Shown here in pieces: positions 1 through 10,933 of a stretch of DNA of 64,000 nt. Position 1 is the stretch's first letter; each line of letters starts with the position of its first letter. Source of the DNA: Cristatella mucedo (lineage: Eukaryota > Bryozoa > Phylactolaemata > Cristatellidae); the NCBI GenBank assembly GCA_009760855.2, contig WPIO01000008.1:7620501-7684500 (forward strand). The letters run 5' to 3'. Made by a program: the position numbers and the translations under genes. The notes beneath the pieces were generated by a model. It saw only the letters and a program-made list of their open reading frames with translations, searched no databases and was not told the origin of the DNA.

Positions 1-300
1 GGGGGCGCGAGCTCCGCGGTCCAAGTTTACGCGGAGCGAACGGTGGTTATGTGTGGCCAACAGCTTTCAACCGAAAGGAGGATGCAGCTAATCTAGTCCG
101 TCGGGGGGGGGCTGACTGCACGAGTAGGCCGAAGCTTCTAGATTGAAATGAAGCCTGAAGCTGTCGCTGCACTGGGGCCATTTCGGGACGACGCTCTTTG
201 CGAAATACGCAGAGGCTGCAATGAAGAGTAACGACTGGAATGCGTAGGCTCGCCGAAGCTGCCGTCAGACAATTGTTCTGCCGGGCTGCTTGTTTTCCAG

Positions 301-410
301 GTGCTGTGGCAGCGGAAGCAAGTGACGATGCAATTCAAATGGGACATGGAGGGATACGAGGAGGCCGAGCAGGTGCGCCCAGAGTTCGAGCTGAAGACGA
401 AGACGTTCAG
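301..410 (+). CDS. Anoctamin exon a
   Basis: The acceptor TTGTTTTCCAG precedes the exon and the donor CAG|GTAGAA follows it. It encodes VLWQRKQ..., the loop [17 protein letters not shown] typical of the first intracellular loop of anoctamins. It ends in phase 2 and joins 2488 to make an Arg codon. A short in-frame plus-strand ORF spans it but uses another frame. Confidence 0.82.
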
Positions 411-1191
411 GTAGAAGCAGGGCGCAGCGTGCGCCGGAAGCCCCAGGTGCCGGGGCGGAGCGCTCTGACGCCCGCCGGCGGTCGGCTCGCCGTGGCGGCT
501 ACGGAGAGCTCTATTGCAGCAGCACGGGCGTAACCTCGGGCAGCCGCTGACTCGCACCGTCGTCGCTCGATGACCAGCGGTCATGCAAAGACAAAACTGC
601 GCCTAGCGAGAAACCTTGACGCCCTGACTTTTACGTGAGCGAATCTTTTCGAATCTTTCTAAGCCTTAGCATGAATCTCGCGATACCCCGCGTAGGCACA
701 TCATTGAGTTGCACAGCTTCCGGCGGCTTAGTCGGACGCGAGTTTTGAAAGGATAGAGGCATGCGGCACCCCACGACTAAGACCTTGGAGCTAGGCCGCT
801 GACTTCGATCTGGAGACCGACTTTGAAATAGTCCTCGATACGGCTTATAAGTCGAGCGATATTGAATAATGTGAAAGGACTTATTTACGACTTCCATTCT
901 GGCTTGTGCATAAGGAGAGAATCTTACCGAAGCGATCTCTCTTGGCGCGCGACGCTCTGGCGGGCAGGGAGTTGCAGAGATGAGCGTTAGCAACTAGAAG
1001 CTGCTAGATACTTCTGCTGCTGGGGGCTGCTAGAAACGTCGGCTGGCGAGTCTGCGTGAGTCGCCGGCCGTGCCAGTTCCGATGAGTGAACCTCCACGCG
1101 AGCTGCATTCTCGATATTGTCGTTTGCTTGCGGCCTCTCTCTCTCTCTCTCTCTCTGCCTTTCTGTCTCTCTGCCTCACTCTCTCTGTCTG

Positions 1192-1226
<35 letters not shown>

Positions 1227-1360
1227 GGCTCTCTCTTTCTCTGTCTCTTTCTCTGTCTCTTTCTCTGTTTGTCTCTCTGTTTCTCTCTGTCTCTTTCTCT
1301 GTGTGTGTGTGTGTCTCTCTCTCTGTGTCTGTGTGTGTGTCTCTTTGTGTGTGTGTGTGT

Positions 1361-1426
<66 letters not shown>

Positions 1427-1503
1427 CTCTCTGTGTGTCTCTCTCTCTGTCGCTCTATCTCTCTCTCTTTCTCTCTCTTTGGCTCTCTGTCTCTCTCTTT
1501 CTC

Positions 1504-1542
<39 letters not shown>

Positions 1543-4500
1543 GTGTCTCTGCCTCTGTCTCTGTCTCTCTTTCTCTCTCTATCTCTCTCCCTCCCTCTCT
1601 CTCTGTCTTTCTGTCTCTCTGTCTCTCTGCGACCTACACAGCCTTCCATACTTCCGCTTCGGCATACCTTGCTGAATAGCTGTGCCAGGTCTTGTGTCCT
1701 CGTATCCTTCGGCAGCATGAGTTTGACTGGGAAACTTCACTTATCCACCTTTCTAACGCAGCGATGGCATGTTTTCTCTCGCGGGCGAGTCTCCATTTTC
1801 TGTTTGGCTCCTTCGCTGTTAACTCCATTAGACTTTCACAGCTGCCCGCATAATTCCGCTTGCTTCTCACGTCTATGCAAAGCGCCTAGAAAGTGATTGA
1901 GTTCTCTGAGGGCGCTTTATCAAGTGAATCATCATTATTATTCTCTGTTTTGCAAAATTACGGTTGCCGGCTATCAATTTTCGCACCGAAAACGTTTTGG
2001 TTCTAAGCGTGCTTCGACGATGTAACGGCAGCGTAGTCACCTGTTTCTGCTTCTCGCTTCGTGGTGTTACAGGTAGAGATAAAAGCGAAACTCAGTGGAA
2101 ATGCCAACTCAATGCGAACGCCACATGCATGCGAGCGCCAGCTTTATGCGAGGCGCCACCTGTATGTGAGCGCCACCGACTCGTAAGGGCCACTTTTAGT
2201 TGGTCCCCATTTGTGAAGTGACCACTAAGTCCAACTTGTATAGATGCGCCGCCAGTCGTTAGGGGCCACTTTTGCCCGGTTCCTCGGTTGACATTTATAG
2301 ACAGCTTTGACTGTTTGTCAACGTAGATTCACGGCCAACGCCGGCCCTCACGCTCCACTGCCGCACTCGCTGGGCGTACACCCGCGTCGACGACAGGTTC
2401 GGTCGCTTCGTTGCTGCGTCGCTGCGTATCTGGTGTGACCGTCGCTCGCCGTCCAGCGTCCAGCGCTGCTCGGTCTGTGCATTGCAGACGCAATCCTGTG
2501 ACGAGAAAGGTGGAGGCGTACATGACGCGATGCACGCGCCTGTGGCGCATCGTGGCTTCGCAGGCGTTCTTCCTGCTCCTGCTCTCGCTCATCCTGTGCA
2601 CGCTGATTGGTGAGCCACGCGGCCGCACCCTCGAGCGTCCAGCAACGCTCACGCCGCCGCCGACGCCATTACATCCACGCGCTCGGCAGCCGCTGCTGAA
2701 TCCCGGGAGGGGGGCACATCCCGCCATCCCATCTAACCTTCGGCGAGGTCATTGACGGGCCATTCGCCGACGGCGACATCTCGCCTTTAGGTAACGGCAC
2801 CGTTTTCCGCGAGCAGCGGCGGAAGCCGCGGTAGAAACCACCGCTGCCTCCGCCCTCCGTAGCCGGCACCGACCCCGCTCTGCCGGCTGGTGCAGCCGTC
2901 GCCCGGGCGACGGGGCTCGGGCCTCGGCGAGCGCCTCTTTCGTTGTCCAGGCATAATAACGTACCGGATCGTCTTGACGCAGATCTACGCCAGCATACAG
3001 GGTCAGCCGTTCATAAACCAATACTCCAAGCTGGCCGCGGCCGTGTCCGGCTCGTTCATCAACCTCATTGTCATCTCGCTGCTGGACGTCCTCTACTACC
3101 AGGCGGCGCTCAAGCTCACCTACTGGGAGAACCATCGCACGGAGACGGAGCACGAGCAGAGCGTCACGTTCAAGCTCTTCCTCTTCCAGTTCTTCAACTA
3201 CTACTCCGCCATAGCATACATAGCCTTCTTCAAGGGTCCGTCGGGCGTCGCGCTGTTGATCGTTACGCTGCTGCTGCTGCGCCCGCAAGAGCTGAGACTC
3301 GCGGACTCGAGGAGGCCAACGGCATCGAGCGAGCGTTCTCTCTCATCGAGCTAGCTGTTCTCGAGTTCTCTCGCGGCTGCCGAAAAATTCACGAACGCAC
3401 ACACTGCCCAGACCTGACAGCTACTGCGTTGCTGCTTTTATAAGGAACGGACAGCATATGCACGCCTGTAATCAACGAATCCTCGTACGCACGAAACAGC
3501 TTTGTGGTCACGTGGTGAAACCGAAGCACAGCGATAGGATTAATTAGAGTTGTAAGCCGCCGGCCGCCTGTACAGTATACTCACTTAATGGTCGGCGACT
3601 TATTATTGGCGATGAAAGAAATTCATGGCAATGGCAAGCATCGAGGAGGTTTTACATTGGGTGCCAAGGCAGGAAAGGCCTTGAGAACTCATTCTGAAGG
3701 TCGTGTGCTATTAATTGGTGCGAAGCTTCAAGTTTACCACCTTCTGTATTTATCCTTCCATGACCCATATAATTAATTTATATAGTGCCCTGAGCGAACT
3801 TAATCTCTATTTAGGTGCTTCACATATGGCACGACGCTTGAGCCCACGACCTCGGTCAAATATGTTCACCTTGACCTTGGCCGGGGCGAGCACCTTAACC
3901 GCTGGCCCAATGAAAGTATCAGGCCGTGACTGCTGACCTGGATGCACAGGTGAAGGTAGCGCCATTAACGCAACTTGTCTAAAAAGAGATTTAGAGTTCT
4001 CTCAAGGCACAATAAAAATGTCTTACAATTATCATTATTATATAATAGGATGACCTGGAACAAGTGTCCCTATACTTTTTATTATGAGTCAGCACATTTA
4101 TATACAACATGCGATTCAATATTGCTGCCGCTACTTCTGCTACTGCTGCTGCTGCTGCCCAACAGCGCCATTTGCCCTATGTCGTCCTTTAGAGAACCCG
4201 CCCTGCGAACCCTTCCTAGCTACCTGCCCTCTCCCCTCCACCGACGTGTAACCTGCCCGCCCGACTTCGCCGCCATCATTCTGCGCCGGCCGTTGCGTCG
4301 AGCCGGAGGCTGGGGAAAAACAGGCGCTCGATGCTAGTGCTTGACCTCGCCCCGTCGCAGGAAAGCTGATGGGCCACCCGGGCGACTACGTGCGTGTGTT
4401 CAAGTTTCGCAGCGAGGAGTGCGACCCTGCGGGCTGTTTCATCGAGCTCTCCGTTCAGCTCGCCACCGTCATGCTCGGCAAGCAGGCGTTCGGCGTCGCC

Positions 4501-6976
4501 TACCGTGAGTCGCCGAAGGCCCCGAGCGCCGCGCCGCGCCGCGCCACCCGTGTGCATGGGCACGAACGTGCGCATGGGCACGCACGTGCCCCCTCCCCGG
4601 CTCGGAAGCTGCGCGGGCGCGAAGAAGCTGCGCAGGCGAGCGAGCGAAAGAAGCTGTGCGGGCGAGCGAGCGAGCGAGAGAGGGTGAGAGAGCGTGCACT
4701 CTCTCACGCAGAGCTGATGTGGCCGAAGGCACTGAGCGCCTGGCGACGGTGGAAGCTGAAGCGAGCGTACACGGCGCCCGTCACGTGCCCCGTCACGTCG
4801 AAGCAGAACCCGGAGACGCGCTGGGAGAAGGACTACATACTGCAGCCGGTGCCGGAGATCAGCCTGCTGGACGAGTACCTGGAGCTGGGTAGGCGACGGC
4901 GAGGCGCGCGCGAGCTCGCAGCACGCGTGCCGTCGCTTCCCCGCAGGCGGCTTCTCCGTACTGGATACCTGCCGCGGCCGTCAGAGGTTCCTCTGCGGAG
5001 GACTGCCAATGTCTCCAAGGTCACCCATGCGAGCTCTTCCGCGCCCAGACGCAGTAAGCACTCGGCCCGCTGAGAGAACCCAGCAAACAACGACGGCGAA
5101 AAGAGATTGCACTAGAATGTCGCGAATTCGCACGCGCTTTGTTGTTCTTGCCGAGACGTCTCAGCATTCTAATTTTTGGGAGGTGGACAGCAGACGAGGA
5201 TTTTCATCGAACGGGGCGAGATCCACTATGGTTGAACGATTACAGCACACAGCAGTGTGTATTCTTCGACTCATTTGGGTGGTGGCTCATTGAGTGGAAG
5301 TAGGACGTAATTTCACTGCCGGCGCGGTCGCGGGGGGGGGGGGAGAGGGGGTAGGAATACCGGGCTGCCGAGGTCGCTGCTCGCCTCCCCAGCTAGGTAG
5401 GGTAGGGCCAGATGTCCCTCCGTCCTTGCTCCGCCATTGAGGATGGACATTGCTTACGGATGCATGCCTTTGACGCCAGGTGCTTGCGTTAACCTTCTGA
5501 AACCGACAAGCGACCCTGGCACATTTCGAAATCCACCTCCAGGGGCGCTGCAATCGCTGCCGTGGATTGCAGGAGAACTCCAGCGAAATGGTGCCAAATT
5601 TGGCGGGCACTCTTGGAAAATAGCATCACATAATATGCAATTTAATTTGAAGCTTAGGGCAGCCGATTTCCAGCAGATTTCCGTTGGATTTCAGTGGATT
5701 GCATTCGATTGCCATAGCGACCAGGTTTTTTGGAGGTCTTGGAAAAGTCTTTGGAAATTCAACTATTTGCTTGAGAACGAGCCATGGCAAAGGAGGCGTG
5801 AGATTTGGCGGGTGCATTTAAACGACTGAGCAGTACAATAATCGTTCAAAATTCGAGCATCGCACCACCGATTTCTTTTCGAATTTAGCTTAGTACGAAT
5901 GTATTTTGACAATCCTCACCATTCAATCGAGCTTCCCTTTGCAGCAAATGTGAAGAGCCTAGAAAGAGATTGAGCTCTCTGAGGGCGCTTTATCAAGTGC
6001 ATTATTATTATTATATTATTATTATTATCCTCCTTCAAATCACATCGCCTTGCTTACGTACCGCCGTGGCCGCAGCAGCCGGGCCGTGTGGCGTATCCCT
6101 CTTCAGCGGTGGCACGAAGTGGTGCCACGTTGGCAGAGCGAAGCACTCTCGTAGAATGGAAAGTGCCGCTCTCATCGGCAGGCACGGACGAGATTTCGCA
6201 CCGCCGAGAAATGCTCGCGACCAACGCTATCGCTCTGCAGGCGCCTCTCCGAGTTCTCGCGAGCCGACAGCGAACCGGCGGTGACCGACTGACCGACCGA
6301 CCGAGTTCTCGCGAACCGACAGCGAACAGGCGGCGGCGACCGACCGACCGACCGGCGCGGCTTTAACGCCCATTCGCTGGCCATAAAAGCGCCTCTTGTG
6401 CAGTACTGTCTTGTGCTTGGGGCGCAATTGTTCACGCGTCGATGCACTTTTGATCTCCGACGCTGACTTGTGCTACCGGCATCGAATTTGACCGCTGCGG
6501 AGGCGGCGGAGGCAGCTGCAGCAGCGGCGGCGGGCGGTAAGGCAGCGGGCGGGCGCTCCGCTGCAGCCATACAGTACGGCTTCGTGACCCTGTTCGTCGT
6601 TGCCTTTCCACTCGCGCCGCTGCTGGCATTGATTAACAACGTCATGAAGATTCGACTGGACAGCTACAAGTTCGTCGTCGAGCGCCGGCGGCCGGTCGGG
6701 ACCAGGATAGGCGGAGTCGGTGAGCACTGCGGCCTTGACCTTAAAGAGCGCTCAGGAGCGGGACGCCGCGGCTGCCAGTATCGGACTTGGATAGCTTGCT
6801 ATTCCTTCAAACGGCAGATAGCTTGCTATTCCTTCAAACGGCACCGCGCTACACAAATGCTGACTGTATCGCTTTCTAGTCCGTATGTCGTGTTCTTCAT
6901 AGTGGTTTGTGGGTGTGTGTGTGCTTGTGTGTGTGTGTCTGCGCGGGTGTGTGTGTTTGTGTGTCTCGGTGTGTGT

Positions 6977-7022
<46 letters not shown>

Positions 7023-10000
7023 TATGTATATCCATCTGTAACTCCACAAAGCCACAAGGACTAAGCGGGCGTTATGCAGGAGAGTTTTCTTTAACACACT
7101 TAACGCCTAAGCAGCTTTTGGTACGCATTCGATAACCAACCGGCTGCATCTCACGGGATGACCTGCACCGACCTCTTGGCATGCATTTTCCCGCCAATGA
7201 ATTTTCTCGCCACTCGACTCAAGTCGTCGTTTTTCCGCTCGTGCTGAACAATTTCATGCCAACCGCATCGTTCTGGTTTCATCCTGTCTGGTAGTAAGCG
7301 AAAAAGCCAACCAGCTGCGGCGTTATGAACCCGGAACCTCCCGACTCGGAATCCGCTATGCTAACCACGTGACCTTCAAGGCATCCCGTAGACTGAATTG
7401 TAACCTTAGAAAGGGCATGGAAGAGACGACACGTTTTTTCTCTCTGATTGAATTGCTCTTTTTGTAACGCCGAAGGCTCGGCGGGGTAAGCTTGACCTGC
7501 TGCTTACCTAGCGGCGTAGCCTATCGCCTAATGCCGTTCGGTGCCGCGCAATAAGCTGGCCGCCACGAAACGAGCGTTTCTGGCGCTGACCTGCTTACCG
7601 TTACTAAAGGGGGTCGTGAGTCCGCGGCGTGAATTGGAAGCAAGACACACAAATTGGGGATTTTACTGAACTTTATTCGCAAGCGCACAAAGTCGCTGCG
7701 CGTCTAGTTCAGCTTTATCTCCACACTCCTCGCACGTTCAACACTCTTCCGGAGGGAGTACTCCTCTACACTAAGCGCGACCCGGACCCTAAACCCTAAT
7801 CGGTAAACTAGGAATCCGTTCCCACCTGTGCCGAGGGAATACCCCAAACACGCCAACTTAAACACTCGAGCGGAGGGAGTACTTCTCCACACTGAAGTGC
7901 GAACCGGAGTCTAAACCCTACCCGGTGAACTAGAACTCGGTTTCCACCAGTGCGACCGGAATACTCCACACACGCCAACTCAAGCACTCCTGCGGAGGAA
8001 ATACTTCTCCACACTGAAGCGCGACCCGGAGCCTAAACCCTACCCGGTGAACTAGAGCTCCACACACGCTAACTACGCCTAGCTCGCGCCGGCAAATCCC
8101 TATGCCGAGAGCACGTGCTAGCGCGCACACACACGACACAAAAGAAACACAAAACACGAAATAACACACAAAATGCCAGCTCGGGCGCGATACGACCGTA
8201 TTCGGTGGAGTTCCACCGAATCCTCCTTGCGCTGTCTCGTCTTGTTCCGTCCATCGTCGGCGGACAGCCCGCCCTCCTCCCTCGCTTTCAGAGAAACGAG
8301 TGCGACGGCGTCGAAGCCGGACCAAAGACAAAAGACACGAGGCAAAAGACCCAGAGCGAGCGTCGCTCGACTCCTAAATACTTGGCTGAGACAATGGGGC
8401 AAGAGCTTAGTGGTATTGGGCCCGGACACCTTGGCCCATTACGGAAAGGAATGACTACCGTTCCCAGGCCACTGGCAGGGCACCTCCGTCCAGCTTGAAT
8501 GGCGAATGGGTTCCAGACGCTTCTTTCTTGGGAAGAGGGAAGGCGGGGGTTGACAGGCCAGCCAACATCTATCAGCAGCTTCCGCGAGTATCGGACCAAT
8601 TCTAAAGGCCGAATCGCCGCTGCTCGTCTCCGAGCTTCCTGGCCTGCTCCTAAGCGCTTCCTCTCTAACCGCACTGACGCTCCTCTCTGGCTCACTGCTC
8701 CAGGACAAAGGGGCTCTAGCCCGCCGCCGAACAGCTCTTGTTCGCGCTAAAATTCAGCCAAAGCCAGCAGGGCGCTACATTTTTGAGGCATCGCTTCTGA
8801 CCTGTTTTGCTCCTGGCTCCTGGCGTACCGCGTAGTTTGTACAGGCCGACAAGCGCATCGTTGCTTTTACTCTCCGCATTTCTTTCCTTTGCAAGGGATA
8901 TGGTTCTCTGTGCTCAAGTTCATGTCGCGTCTCGCCGTGCTATTCAACTGCTTCATCATCGCCTGGACCTCGGACTTTACAAATAAAATGGTCTACATGT
9001 TCGGCCACTGCGAGCAGGACATTAGCGCAGACGGTTGCCACGAAACGACGGCGAACGAGTAATGGAGCCGAGAGTGACCGAGGCCGAGCTGCCGAGTTCC
9101 GCAGCAGCTTATCGGTTGCCCCGCATCTCGCGTCGACGAAGCCGTCTTTTTTCAGGAATACGACCGTCGGAGGCGCAACGACGTACACCCTAAAGGGCTA
9201 CGTGAAGTACAGCTTGTCGACGTTCGACACGCAAGGTCAGCGGGTCCGTTGGTAGAACGTGCCATGTTGGCCACCCGAGCGAGGGGCCTCAATCGTCCGT
9301 TCTGCCGCAGCAGTGAACGTCTATTCTGCCGCTCCCCCCCCCCGAGTCGCTCCAGCTGCCCTCACGCGTCAGATTCTCGAGATAGGTGTGCACCCGACGT
9401 CTCGCAGCACTTTCCCGGATCGTGGTCAAGATGCAAATGAAATGAGACGAGCTCTTCGTTTCCTCAGTCTCGCACTCGCCGCTCTAGACGCCACTGCCAT
9501 ACCTGTGCAGTATACGTCCGGTTGCTGTCTAAACTCACATCCGACGCATTCATTGCCTGTGCGATTGAAGACGTTCCCTGGCGCCCGAATGCATCCGCGC
9601 AGACGCACACAGCGACTGACTTCGGCGGCGGCTCTTAGACAGAGCACATTATTCCGAGTGCGCCACGTTGGGCTGATTGTAACGCTTGCGAAGGCGCGTG
9701 CGCGAGAGCGAGCATGGCGATAGTGCCTATGCCGAGCTGAGGCGCTCTCTCTCACGGTTGCACGATCGCTGAGCCCCAACCGCTCACGGGCACGCTTCAG
9801 CTCCACCACCAATTCGTTTTTTCTTCTGGAGTTTTCGCCACCCGATCCCGCCGTCGGCAGTGCCCAGGCCGCTCAAGGAGGCGATCTGGTCCCGGCTCCG
9901 GTTTAAGCTCGGCTCGAGTCGATATGACCGAAGTCGTTCGGTCGCTCGTTTCTCGCTCGCTCGGAGAAGGCGTCGTGAATCACTGTATCACAGTTTAAGG

Positions 10001-10866
10001 GAGACGTGTCGCGCTCGCGTCCGCTTACGCGACAGTGCCGCTGCGACAGCAGCGAGTCCGGCGGGCAGATTGACTCTCGCGACGCTTTCGTCTTGCAGAC
10101 TGGGAGGAAATCAGTCGGCCCCTGAACAACGGCACGTCGCTGTTTGGCGAAGCGGTCAAAGTGTGCTATTACAGGGACTTCCGGTACCCGGCTAACTCAA
10201 AAGCCGAGTACCAGTTGACGAAAGAATTCTGGCACGTGCTGGCCGCCAAGCTCGGTTGGTGTCGCGCGTGAGCGTGCGCGGCCCTGACCGTTTTTTCGCA
10301 AAAGCACCCGAAGTTGCCTGAAATCCTTCGCGTGTGGTCTGTAGCTACGTGAGTCGTCCACAAGAAGAGAGAAAGAGGAAGAGAGAGGGAGAATAATAAT
10401 AATAATAATAATAATTCACTTGATAAAGCGCCCTCGGAGAACTCAATCTCTCTCTAGGCGCTTTACATTTGCTGCAAAGTGAAATGCAATTGAATGGTAA
10501 GTAAAATCATGCTTAAAAACAAACAAAATGAATAATATGGTTAGGGGTGACATGCACAGGGTCAGCATGCAAATGTGGTTAGTGGCAGCATGCACGGTGT
10601 CAGCACGCATAAGCACATCAAGGACGAATCACAGGGACCCACTAAATGCTGTCCTAAATAGGTGTGTTTTTAGGTTCCTTTTAAATGTGGTCAGGTCAGG
10701 GGATGTTCTGACGCAGGTCGGGAGGGAGTTCCAGAAAGAGAGAAACAGAGAGAGACAGAGAGGCAGACAGACAGACTGAGAGAGAGAGACAGACAGAGAG
10801 ACAGAGAGAGGCAGAGAGAGACAGAGAGATGCAGAGAGAGACGGAGAGAGGCAAAGAGACAGGGAG

Positions 10867-10933
<67 letters not shown>

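Larger units (their letters stand above)
411..2487 (+). other. Anoctamin intron with CT microsatellite and LINE tail
   Basis: No coding signal is seen. It holds a roughly 500-bp CT/GT tract and a short 3' tail of the L2-like LINE near 1.9 kb. Long Ser/Leu/Cys 'proteins' here are translations of the CT repeat. Confidence 0.7.

Noticed and set aside
1070-1896. Three overlapping 200-260 residue Ser/Leu-rich ORFs on plus
   Set aside because: They are translations of the CT/GT microsatellite in all three frames; the same holds for ORFs at 10.7-11.0, 31.0-31.4, 35.7-36.5, 52.5-53.1, 54.1-54.4 and 62.4-62.8 kb.
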